DNA from: Bacteroides sp.
Lineage (GTDB): Bacteria > Bacteroidota > Bacteroidia > Bacteroidales > Bacteroidaceae
NCBI GenBank assembly: GCA_019414725.1
Contig: DXLM01000031.1
Coordinates: 1 to 35,160 of the forward strand
Direction of reading: 5' to 3'
Length of the DNA: 35,160 bases
The notes below the pieces were generated by a model, which worked only from the letters and a program-made list of their open reading frames with translations, had not been told where the DNA came from and made no database searches. A program made the position numbers and the translations under genes. This document shows positions 9,551 through 17,434 of this stretch, piece after piece (the first letter of the stretch is position 1; the number at the start of each line of letters is the position of its first letter).

Positions 9551-11083
9551 ATGAAAAAATTGTGGCTGATAAATACCATGTTAGCAATCTTGGGAATATC
9601 TGCCTGTTCAGAACAGACTGAGCCACAAGCGAACGATGATAAAATACCAGAAGAGTCTTTACCTGTTTATCCTGCTCCCGATCGGACAACAATTCCGGCC
9701 TTTCCCGGAGCTGAAGGAGCTGGAAAGTTCACGACGGGGGGAGCTGAAGGTACTGTTTATGTGGTTACTTCCCTCAAAGATGATGGTTCTGAAGGAACAT
9801 TACGTTGGGCTATTGAGAAATCTGGAAAGCGTACGGTTGTGTTTGCCGTGGGAGGAGTTATAGCTCTGACCAAACAGTTGGTTATAAAGAATGATGATAT
9901 AACTATTGCCGGTCAGACAGCTCCAGGAGCAGGAATTTGTTTGAAGAATTATACACTGCGTGTCAATGCTAACAATGTTATCATTCGTTTTATCCGTTGT
10001 CGTATGGGAGATGAATGTAAAACGGAAGATGATTCGATGAATGGGTATCAGTCGTCGTATCCTGGAAAGAAAAATATCATTATCGACCACTGCTCTATGA
10101 GTTGGAGTACAGACGAATGTGCTTCATTCTATGGAAATACAAATATGACAATGCAATGGTGTATTGTCAGCGAAAGTTTGACTAACTCTATTCATGTAAA
10201 GGGAGGCCACGGATATGGCGGTTTGTGGGGAGGCAGTCCTGCAACATTCCATCATAATTTATTGGCTCATCACAGTAATCGTACTCCACGTTTGTGTGGC
10301 AGCCGTTATTCCAATCGGGCAGATGTGGAGCAAGTCGATCTATGCAACAATGTTATTTATAACTGGTCGAGTGAGGGGGCTTATGGGGCACAAGGTGGTT
10401 CCTATAATATAATGAATAACTACTATAAACCAGGTCCGATAGCTGCATCCAAGAAAGTACATTGCCGCTTCTTCACTGCTTATGTTGACGATGGCGCTAA
10501 CAATCAGGCTGCAGGCGTATATGGTAAGTTTTATTTGTCGGGCAACTATATGGATACACGGAGCGATTTGTCGGAAAGTCAGTTAGCCGAAGCAGAAGCG
10601 GCAAATTCTGACAATGCTTCATCTACAGCTTTTGTCGTGAAGAATAATGAGATTTCAGCTCAAAATATGCTGGTTGCAAAGCGTTTCGATATCCTTTCTG
10701 ATTATTCTTTTATGCAGTCGGCTCAAGATGCATATGAAGATGTCCTGAAGTATGCCGGTGTATCTAACAAACGAGATCTCGTGGATACACGTATTGTAAA
10801 TGAAACCCGTACTGGTACTTATTCACGAGAGGGATCTAATGGTAGTAGCTATGGTTTTATTGATACGCAGAAAGATGCTGAAGGATGGGATGAATACGTT
10901 GAGGTACATTCTTCCGAAGTAGATTCCGATGGAGATGGTATGCCTGATATCTGGGAAGAACAGAACGGATTGAATCCGGCAGATAAATCAGATGCAGTAA
11001 AATATAACTTAAGTAAGGATTATACAAATCTGGAGATTTATATAAATAGTTTGGTTGAAGGTTTATATCCAACTTTAAAATAG
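9551..11083 (+). CDS. PL1-like pectate lyase, lipoprotein, copy A
   Basis: 510 aa from the chosen ATG at 9551; the ATG at 9533 adds six residues ahead of MKKL. The lipobox is ISAC|SEQTE, so the protein is probably a surface lipoprotein. The PL1 parallel beta-helix shows PAFPGAEGAGKFTTGG, GTLRWAIE, DDITIAGQTAPGAGI, IIIDHCSMSWSTDECASFY (calcium-ligand region) and HHSNRTPRLCGSR (candidate catalytic arginine strand). The C-terminus has a DSDGDGMPDIWEEQNGLNP calcium-loop motif of thrombospondin-3 type. It should cut de-esterified polygalacturonate by Ca-dependent beta-elimination, producing 4,5-unsaturated ends. Its stop is followed almost directly by its paralogue. Surface endo-lyase action is inferred. 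Confidence 0.88.
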   Translation: MKKLWLINTMLAILGISACSEQTEPQANDDKIPEESLPVYPAPDRTTIPAFPGAEGAGKFTTGGAEGTVYVVTSLKDDGSEGTLRWAIEKSGKRTVVFAVGGVIALTKQLVIKNDDITIAGQTAPGAGICLKNYTLRVNANNVIIRFIRCRMGDECKTEDDSMNGYQSSYPGKKNIIIDHCSMSWSTDECASFYGNTNMTMQWCIVSESLTNSIHVKGGHGYGGLWGGSPATFHHNLLAHHSNRTPRLCGSRYSNRADVEQVDLCNNVIYNWSSEGAYGAQGGSYNIMNNYYKPGPIAASKKVHCRFFTAYVDDGANNQAAGVYGKFYLSGNYMDTRSDLSESQLAEAEAANSDNASSTAFVVKNNEISAQNMLVAKRFDILSDYSFMQSAQDAYEDVLKYAGVSNKRDLVDTRIVNETRTGTYSREGSNGSSYGFIDTQKDAEGWDEYVEVHSSEVDSDGDGMPDIWEEQNGLNPADKSDAVKYNLSKDYTNLEIYINSLVEGLYPTLK

Positions 11084-11093
11084 AATGTGTTGT

Positions 11094-12572
11094 ATGAAAA
11101 AGATATTGACTGGTACACTTTGCGGCTTGCTATTGATGGGGCCGGTATCGTTACTGGCTCAGAGCTTGAAATCATATCCGGTACCTGATCGTTCTGAAGT
11201 TCCTGCATTTCCGGGTGCTGATGGAGCAGGAAAGTATACTACAGGTGGTGCTGGAGGTCAGGTGCTGATTGTAACATCTTTAAAAGATGACGGAACAGAA
11301 GGAACATTACGTTGGGCTATCCGTAAGAAAGGTCCTCGTACGATTGTTTTTGCCGTCAGTGGTATTATAGAACTTGAATCTCCGCTGAAGATAAGTAATG
11401 GCGATGTGACTATTGCCGGGCAGACAGCTCCGGGTGATGGTATCTGTTTGAAAAATTATACTTTTGGTATTCAGGCAGATAATGTTATTGTCCGTTTTAT
11501 CCGTTCACGTATGGGAGCAGATATCAAGCAAAAGGGCGATGATGCGATGAACGGTTTCAAGAATCATCGTAATATTATTATCGACCATTGTTCCATGAGC
11601 TGGAGTACAGACGAGTGCGCTACCTTTTACGATAACAGTAATTTTACGCTTCAATGGTGTATTATTAGTGAGAGTCTGGCCAATTCCATACACGAGAAAG
11701 GAGCTCATGGATATGGAGGCATATGGGGAGGACAGGGAGCTTCATTCCATCATAATCTGTTAGCTCATCATACTAACCGTACTCCTCGTTTATGTGGCAG
11801 CCGCTATACAGGGAAGCCGGATGAGGAAAAGGTAGAACTGTTTAATAATGTGATTTACAATTATGGTAGTGATGGAGCTTATGCCGGTGAAGGAGGAAGT
11901 TATAATTTTCTGAATAATTATTATAAGCCTGGTCCTTATACTGCAACAAAATCCTCTTATAAACGTTTGTTCACTGCTTATCCGGATGATGGAAAAAATA
12001 ATAATGTGAAGGGAGTACATGGAGTCTTTTATTTCAATGGAAACTATATTGATCCGACTTGTGCTAGTCTAAGCGAAAAGCAACGTCAGGCAATAATGAA
12101 AGTAAATAAGAATAATTCCGATGGTTTAGTTATCAAAAATGACTTTGCTCCGCAGAGGAAATTATTGGTCGATACTTCCTTTAAGATAGCTGAGCATACT
12201 TCATTGCAGTCAACATGGGACGCTTTTGAATCTGTTTTGCAATTTGCCGGCGCTTCTTATAAAAGAGATTCTTATGATACAAGAATTGTAGCAGAAACAA
12301 GAAAAGGGAATTATACTTATCAAGGCAGTCACGGTAGTACCAATGGGATGATTGATCAGCCTTCTGATGTCGGAGGGTGGCCTGAATACCGGACAGAAAA
12401 AGCTCCGGCGGATACAGATAGAGATGGTATGCCGGATGACTGGGAAAAAGCGCATGGTTTAAATCCAAATAATGGATCCGATGCTAAAAACTATAATTTA
12501 AGTCCTGATTATACAAATCTGGAAATTTATTTGAATAGTTTAGTACAACATTTGTTTCCGGATTCGAAATAA
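11094..12572 (+). CDS. PL1-like pectate lyase, secreted, copy B
   Basis: 492 aa from the ATG at 11094 (MKKILTG); the ATG at 11085 is possible, one base after the preceding stop. The signal peptide is type I-like (SLLA|QS) rather than a lipobox. It aligns by eye along its whole length with copy A: PAFPGADGAGKYTTGG, VTIAGQTAPGDGI, IIIDHCSMSWSTDECATFY, HHTNRTPRLCGSR, and a C-terminal DTDRDGMPDDWEKAHGLNP calcium-loop motif. The pair therefore looks like a tandem duplication in which one copy stays membrane-anchored and the other is probably periplasmic or soluble. It is likely translated from the same mRNA as copy A. Ca-dependent polygalacturonate lyase activity is inferred from the family. Confidence 0.88.
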   Translation: MKKILTGTLCGLLLMGPVSLLAQSLKSYPVPDRSEVPAFPGADGAGKYTTGGAGGQVLIVTSLKDDGTEGTLRWAIRKKGPRTIVFAVSGIIELESPLKISNGDVTIAGQTAPGDGICLKNYTFGIQADNVIVRFIRSRMGADIKQKGDDAMNGFKNHRNIIIDHCSMSWSTDECATFYDNSNFTLQWCIISESLANSIHEKGAHGYGGIWGGQGASFHHNLLAHHTNRTPRLCGSRYTGKPDEEKVELFNNVIYNYGSDGAYAGEGGSYNFLNNYYKPGPYTATKSSYKRLFTAYPDDGKNNNVKGVHGVFYFNGNYIDPTCASLSEKQRQAIMKVNKNNSDGLVIKNDFAPQRKLLVDTSFKIAEHTSLQSTWDAFESVLQFAGASYKRDSYDTRIVAETRKGNYTYQGSHGSTNGMIDQPSDVGGWPEYRTEKAPADTDRDGMPDDWEKAHGLNPNNGSDAKNYNLSPDYTNLEIYLNSLVQHLFPDSK

Positions 12573-12666
12573 TGTTCTTTTTCAAATCTCCTGATTAAGT
12601 TACATTTTTGTTAAACCGTTCATTACAAGTTGTATCTTCCGAAGAAGATCATTTGGCGTAGAATAC

Positions 12667-12712
12667 AAAATCAGCCAATTAATTCAGAATAACGAATTAA
12701 TTGGCTGATTTT
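12667..12712. terminator. Bidirectional terminator between the lyase and cupin genes
   Basis: A perfect 19-bp stem (12667-12685 with 12694-12712) surrounds an 8-nt loop. AAAA starts one arm and TTTT ends the other. It lies between convergent genes and should terminate both. Confidence 0.9.
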
Positions 12713-12787
12713 ATATTATTAAGTTTATATCCTATAACTTATTTACCGCTGCATTTTTAATGCCTGATTTTGGGTGTCAGATTAAGA

Positions 12788-13246
12788 CTATTTTTGTAAG
12801 AATGTTTCACGCATCGGAGAGAAGCAGTCAATTAATAATCCGGGTTCCAGACATTTACATCCATGTTTTACATCAGGCTCCATATAAAGCGCATCTCCTG
12901 CTGATACAACTTTTGTTTCACCATTGATAGTAAATTCAAATTTTCCGCTTGCAACATAGGTCACTTGAGTATGATAATGAGTGTGGGCAGCCCCTACAGC
13001 TCCTTTCTCGAATTTAACTTTTACCATCATAACCTGACCGTTGTATCCCATAATTTGTCTGGTTACACCTTTATCACTGGTTTGTTCCCATTCTGTCTGG
13101 TTTTCGAACATGAATGGCTTGCTGCAAGTTTTGTTACAAGAAACCTTAGAATCCTTTTCTGTACTGTTGTTTGTGTTGGCTGCATTACAGGTTAACCCCA
13201 GTAATGAGAAGGCAAATATGCCTGAGAATAAAATTTTTTTCATCAT
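12788..13246 (-). CDS. Secreted KdgF-like cupin (unsaturated uronate linearisation)
   Basis: 152 aa. The signal peptide is followed by a cysteine/asparagine-rich linker and a single cupin domain (about 60-150). The metal set matches KdgF: His88-x-His90-x3-Gln94 (AHTHYHTQVTYVASGKFEF) and His128 (PDVKHGC). The C-terminal LIDCFSPMRETFL resembles the KdgF ending FSPxRExxL. KdgF converts 4,5-unsaturated galacturonate released by lyases and GH105 to 5-keto-4-deoxyuronate. The odd point is export: KdgF is usually cytosolic, whereas this copy has a hydrophobic leader (IFAFSLLGLTCNA), giving either signal-peptidase I cleavage after CNA or lipidation at Cys20. It is divergently transcribed from the PL10 gene. 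Another secreted cupin function cannot be excluded. Confidence 0.75.
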   Translation of the reverse strand: MMKKILFSGIFAFSLLGLTCNAANTNNSTEKDSKVSCNKTCSKPFMFENQTEWEQTSDKGVTRQIMGYNGQVMMVKVKFEKGAVGAAHTHYHTQVTYVASGKFEFTINGETKVVSAGDALYMEPDVKHGCKCLEPGLLIDCFSPMRETFLQK

Positions 13247-13269
13247 TGTGTTTTTTATATAGAACTGTC

Positions 13270-13289
13270 ACAAATATAGTGATATTTGT
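13270..13289. promoter_or_regulatory. Palindrome overlapping the cupin -7 element
   Basis: ACAAATAT-AGTG-ATATTTGT is a perfect 8-bp-arm palindrome. Its left arm contains the minus-strand -7 candidate TATATTTG (13278-13271), 25 nt before the cupin start at 13246. An operator covering the -7 would suit repression, but the spacing to a TTTG on that strand (13 nt) is short. Confidence 0.35.
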
Positions 13290-13317
13290 TGCAAAAGAAA
13301 ATTCTTTTCTGACATAA

Positions 13318-13364
13318 ATTCAGTATTCTGAATATTCTTAAATCTGTTATTTTTTTTATTTTTG
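13318..13364 (+). promoter_or_regulatory. Candidate promoter and operator for the PL10 gene
   Basis: TATTTTTG at 13357-13364 matches the -7 consensus, 30 nt before the ATG at 13395. Around the -33 distance there is no TTTG. Instead an inverted repeat ATTCAG-TATT-CTGAAT lies at 13318-13333, a plausible activator site. Confidence 0.35.
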
Positions 13365-13394
13365 CATAAATACGAATCTTAAATAAAATAAACG

Positions 13395-15020
13395 ATGAAA
13401 CACATGCTGAAGCCTGTTTGTATTAAAGTAGGCTTGACTCTTTTTGCTGGTGCTTGTCTTTGTGGGGAAATTCAGGCACATTCTTTGAATGGTGAGAAAG
13501 AGGATATTTTAAACACGATGAAATCTGCAACCCGTTACATGATGGACAGTGTAAGTTATCGGGGAGGCTTTGTCTGGAATTATTTGCCCGATTTGTCGCG
13601 CTCGTGGGGAGAAATGGAGGCGAAAAGGACAATGGTCTGGATTCAACCTCCCGGAACTCCGAGTGTTGGTCATTTGTTATTGGATGCCTATCACGCTACT
13701 GGTGATGAGTTTTACTATGAAGCAGCCGAAAAAGTTGCTAATGTCTTAATATGGGGGCAACTTGAATGTGGGGGATGGAATTATGTCTTTGACTTTGCTG
13801 GAGAGAACTCCTTGAAGGAGTGGTATGAAACAGTAGGAAAAAGTGGCTGGCGTCTGGAAGAGTTCCGACATTATTATGGTAATGCTACTTACGATGATTT
13901 GGGCACTATTTCTGCTGCTAAGTTTTTATTACGTATGTATGTAGAGAAAAATGATCCTGCATATAAAGTTCCGCTAGAAAAAGTTATTCATTTTATTTTA
14001 GAAAGTCAGTATCCTGTCGGAGGCTGGCCACAGCGTTATCCGTTGCGATACGATCATCCTTTTGAAGGTAAGGAGGACTATTCTTCTTTTATAACTTTAA
14101 ACGATGATGTAACACCGGAAATTATTGATTTCCTGATTCAATGCTATCAGGCTATGGGGCTTCAGAATATAAAGGAGCCTATTATGCGGGCAATGTACCT
14201 TACGATAACTCTTCAGCAAGGAGAGCCTTATGCAGGATGGGCAGATCAGTATACGGTGACCGACTTAAAGCCTGCCCATGCTCGTTCTTATGAGCCACGC
14301 AGTGTAAATACGGGTACTACTGTCGGTATGATTTATCAGATGATGGAATATTATAAGCTGACAGCTGATACTCGTTTCCTTTCGGGGATACCTGCTGCTA
14401 TTAAGTTTCTTGAATCTCAAAAATTACCTGAAACAGAAGTCCGTAAATGGCATCGTAAATCAGACAATCCCGATGAAATCTTAGTACCTCGGTTTATTGA
14501 TCCTGATACGGGAAAACCATTGTATGTGCATCGGAAGGGAGGTAATATTTATAATGGTAAGTATTATATAGATCAGAATATAGAAAATACAATTGCCCAT
14601 TATAGTTCTGCTACTTTTGTTAATCCTGAACAGTTGAGAAAGGATTTCGATGAAGTGAAAAAGATTGATAAAAATAAGTTGCTTTCCCAATCACCTTTAT
14701 TATCAGATGAATTGTGTCCGTTACCGAAATATTATACACATTGTCCTCGCCTTGTAACAGAGAAAGAAATCAGTAATCTGATGGCTCAGGTAAAAAAACA
14801 AGGTTACTGGCTTTCTGATCTGCCTTCAACTTCTCATCCATATCGTTGTGGGTGGACTCCTGATTTATCAGGTAAGGAAGATTATAGCAGGAAGATGGTG
14901 GGGGATGATTTTGATACTTCTCCTTATCCTTGTACAGATGGACAACAATGCATTTCTGTTGCTGCGTATATTAAAAATATGATGGCGCTTATTGCAGCTT
15001 TGGAAGGAAATGTGAAGTGA
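13395..15020 (+). CDS. PL10-family pectate lyase (Pec_lyase, PF09492-like), secreted
   Basis: 541 aa. A hydrophobic signal peptide ends near residue 28 (IQA|HS). The (alpha/alpha) toroid of PL10 shows in GGWPQRYP (209-216), the FITLNDDVTPEIIDFL segment (Asp237/238 as candidate calcium/catalytic acids) and AHARSYEPRS (294-303, Arg297 a candidate catalytic arginine). About 200 residues follow the recognisable core and include a run-through to a CGWTPDLSGKEDYSRKM segment that I cannot assign. It should cleave polygalacturonan by beta-elimination. It differs from the neighbouring PL10 module in having WADQYT where that one has the usual WGQQHD. The next gene begins 207 nt away behind its own promoter candidate. 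Confidence 0.8.
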   Translation: MKHMLKPVCIKVGLTLFAGACLCGEIQAHSLNGEKEDILNTMKSATRYMMDSVSYRGGFVWNYLPDLSRSWGEMEAKRTMVWIQPPGTPSVGHLLLDAYHATGDEFYYEAAEKVANVLIWGQLECGGWNYVFDFAGENSLKEWYETVGKSGWRLEEFRHYYGNATYDDLGTISAAKFLLRMYVEKNDPAYKVPLEKVIHFILESQYPVGGWPQRYPLRYDHPFEGKEDYSSFITLNDDVTPEIIDFLIQCYQAMGLQNIKEPIMRAMYLTITLQQGEPYAGWADQYTVTDLKPAHARSYEPRSVNTGTTVGMIYQMMEYYKLTADTRFLSGIPAAIKFLESQKLPETEVRKWHRKSDNPDEILVPRFIDPDTGKPLYVHRKGGNIYNGKYYIDQNIENTIAHYSSATFVNPEQLRKDFDEVKKIDKNKLLSQSPLLSDELCPLPKYYTHCPRLVTEKEISNLMAQVKKQGYWLSDLPSTSHPYRCGWTPDLSGKEDYSRKMVGDDFDTSPYPCTDGQQCISVAAYIKNMMALIAALEGNVK

Positions 15021-15121
15021 CTGGGAGGCAGATAGAAAGAGGCTGTTGTATGCTGCCTGAGAGTATACCATTTGGATATTTTAGTCTGTTAACGGAGAAA
15101 ATATGTTTGAATGTATTATAT

Positions 15122-15197
15122 GTGGAGATTTTGGTTAAATAATAACCACATTAGAACAATTATTACCTTTCTCCACCTCTCATTTTGCTTATTTTTG
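15122..15197 (+). promoter_or_regulatory. Nested inverted repeats and candidate promoter for the PL10-esterase gene
   Basis: The -7 TATTTTTG (15190-15197) is preceded by TTTC (15168-15171) at N18, a near match to TTTG. Upstream, GTGGAGA (15122-15128) pairs with TCTCCAC (15170-15176), and TGGTTA-AATAA-TAACCA (15132-15148) is nested inside. The ATG is at 15228. The rest of the 207-nt gap shows nothing convincing. Confidence 0.35.
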
Positions 15198-15227
15198 GAA
15201 ACAAATCAATCTTAATGTAAACATGCC

Positions 15228-17426
15228 ATGAAAAAAAAATATTATTTAATGAGTTTGCTGCTGGGAGTGGGCAGTTATGCAATGTCGCAGACAGTTCCTT
15301 CTATGAGTGCATTACATGATGGAATCCACCATTGGAATCTGGAGCATAAAGAACGGAACTATAAACGCTATTCGCCTGAGCAGTATACGAAGATTGCTGA
15401 TAATTTTGTTGCTTATCAGAATGAGGATGGAGGATGGCCCAAAAATATTGACTGGATGGCAGAGCTTCCTGCCGATTCTGTCTTGAATACTTTGTCGGAT
15501 TATCATCGCCGTAGTACGCTTGATAACCGGAATACTTATTCTCAGATAGAATATCTGGCACAAGTTTATACGCTGACCAAAGCAACGAAGTACAAGAACG
15601 CTGTACTCGATGGGCTGGAATATCTGTTGAAAACTCAGAAAAAAAACGGAGGCTGGCGTGGATGGGATGTAGATGCTATTACCTTTAACGATGAGGTTAC
15701 TACCGGAGTATTACGTTTGTTTTTGCATATCAACGAAGGTGATTTGAATTTTTCCTGGCTGGACGATACGATGCGCAAAAGAATCTGTCAGGCTTTTAAT
15801 AAGGGTATTGATATGATTTTGCGAGCACAATATGTACAGAATGGAGTTAAGACCGTTTGGGGGCAACAGCATGACAATAATACATTGCTTCCGACCAATG
15901 CACGTACTTTCGAACTGGCCTCTCTGACAGCTGGTGAAAGCTGCGATGTAGTTCGATTGCTGATGGAAATACCTCATCCTTCTGATGAAGTGGTTGAGTC
16001 TGTCAAAGCAGCTATGGCTTGGTTTGAGAGAGTTGCGATAACAGGTATGCGTGTAGAAAAGGTAGCTATTCCTGAAGATAAAGCTGCCAATCATGAATAT
16101 CCTTACGACTTGGTTGTCGTGAAGGATAAGAAGGCTCCCCGTATCTGGTCACGTTTTTATGAGATGAGCGATAATACTCCGTTTATGTGTAACCGTGATG
16201 GCATTAAAGTATATAAGCTTTCGGATGTAAAACTAGAACGTCGTGTTGGATATGCCTGGTATACATATGCTCCAGAGAAATTATTTAAGTTGTATAAAGA
16301 ATGGCTTAAAAAAGTAGAAGCAGAAAAGGCTTACACGGGTTATGAAGTACAAAATGATATGCCTCTGTTTTATGAGCAGTTGAAAAAAAGTCTGACTTAT
16401 CCGATGGCATGGGGAAATGCTCCTGAAAAGGATTTCGGCAAATGGCGTGAGCAGGCACGTGAGAAACTGCTGGAGTGCATACAGCCGGCTCCCCCAGTTG
16501 CTCCTTACGATATGAAGGTTATAGCTACAGAAAAGCGCAAAGGTTATGAGGCTCAAAAAATTGTTTTCAATGTTTCAGAATATTCTCGTGTGCCGGCTTA
16601 CCTGCTGGTTCCGGAAGGTAAAGGACCATTTCCTGCTGTTCTGCTTTTGCATGATCATGGAGCACATTTTACTATTGGAAAAGAAAAAATGGTACGTCCG
16701 TTTGGAGTCTCAGAAATTGTGATGAAGGATGCTGATAACTGGGCTGTAGGTTGTTACGACGGACAATATGTAGGCGATTATCTGGCAGAGAACGGATACG
16801 TTGTATTGGCTCTCGATGCTTTGTTCTGGGGAGAACGCGGTCGGAAAGAGTATGCACGTTACGATTCTCAGCAGGCTTTGTCTGCCAATTTGTTACAAAT
16901 GGGAATGTCGTGGGGAGGTCTGATAGCCTGGGATGATATCCGTAGTGCGGAGTTCTTGGCTTCTTTGCCACAGGTAGATAAAGAAAAAGTGGCGACTATG
17001 GGATTTTCTATGGGAGCTCACCGTGCCTGGATGACAATGGCTGCTACTGATGCTGTGAAGGCAGGAGCTGCTGTCTGCTGGATGAATACTACGGACAGTT
17101 TGATGACTATGACAAACAATCAGAACAAAGGTGGTTCTGCTTATGCAATGCTGGTTCCTAATATCCGCCGATATATGGATTATCCTCATGTGGCATCTAT
17201 TGCTTGCCCTAAGCCGATGTTGTTTACTAACGGCAAGAAAGATAAATTGTTCCCGGTAGAAGGTGTAGAGGCTGCTTACGATACTATGCGGAAAGTATGG
17301 GATAGCCAGGGAGCCGGTGAACACTTGCAGACCAAATTATACGACTTGCCTCATTTTTGCAGTAAAGAAATACAGAAGGCGATTCTGGATTTCTTCAATA
17401 AAGAATTAAATGTAAAACAGAAATAA
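15228..17426 (+). CDS. PL10 pectate lyase fused to an alpha/beta-hydrolase esterase
   Basis: 732 aa. The signal peptide ends near residue 20 (AMS|QT). Residues about 45-320 are a typical PL10 lyase: GGWPKNIDW (68-76), ITFNDEVT (151-158), WGQQHDNNTL (211-220) and ARTFELAS (225-232). After a linker, residues about 425-730 form a dienelactone-hydrolase-like domain with LLLHDHGAH (472-480), nucleophile Ser594 in GFSMGA, and probable Asp672 (GKKDKLF) and His709 (LPHF), a complete triad. The esterase is likely to remove acetyl or methyl groups that block the lyase; its substrate and CE family (possibly CE19-like) are uncertain. It is followed 8 nt later by the CE12-CE8 gene, so the two are almost surely cotranscribed. 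Gene length and frame are intact. Confidence 0.85.
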   Translation: MKKKYYLMSLLLGVGSYAMSQTVPSMSALHDGIHHWNLEHKERNYKRYSPEQYTKIADNFVAYQNEDGGWPKNIDWMAELPADSVLNTLSDYHRRSTLDNRNTYSQIEYLAQVYTLTKATKYKNAVLDGLEYLLKTQKKNGGWRGWDVDAITFNDEVTTGVLRLFLHINEGDLNFSWLDDTMRKRICQAFNKGIDMILRAQYVQNGVKTVWGQQHDNNTLLPTNARTFELASLTAGESCDVVRLLMEIPHPSDEVVESVKAAMAWFERVAITGMRVEKVAIPEDKAANHEYPYDLVVVKDKKAPRIWSRFYEMSDNTPFMCNRDGIKVYKLSDVKLERRVGYAWYTYAPEKLFKLYKEWLKKVEAEKAYTGYEVQNDMPLFYEQLKKSLTYPMAWGNAPEKDFGKWREQAREKLLECIQPAPPVAPYDMKVIATEKRKGYEAQKIVFNVSEYSRVPAYLLVPEGKGPFPAVLLLHDHGAHFTIGKEKMVRPFGVSEIVMKDADNWAVGCYDGQYVGDYLAENGYVVLALDALFWGERGRKEYARYDSQQALSANLLQMGMSWGGLIAWDDIRSAEFLASLPQVDKEKVATMGFSMGAHRAWMTMAATDAVKAGAAVCWMNTTDSLMTMTNNQNKGGSAYAMLVPNIRRYMDYPHVASIACPKPMLFTNGKKDKLFPVEGVEAAYDTMRKVWDSQGAGEHLQTKLYDLPHFCSKEIQKAILDFFNKELNVKQK

Positions 17427-17434
17427 AAAAGGAG

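Noticed and set aside
15024..15057. AGGCAG/CTGCCT inverted repeat after the first PL10 gene, possible terminator; also GAGGCTGTT resembling the IS end seen at 34871
   Set aside because: Only 6 bp with a 21-nt loop and no T-run; the IS-like match is too short and lacks a partner end.
16893..17324. 143-codon minus-strand frame within the PL10-esterase gene
   Set aside because: Covers the esterase active-site coding region on the opposite strand; no motifs.
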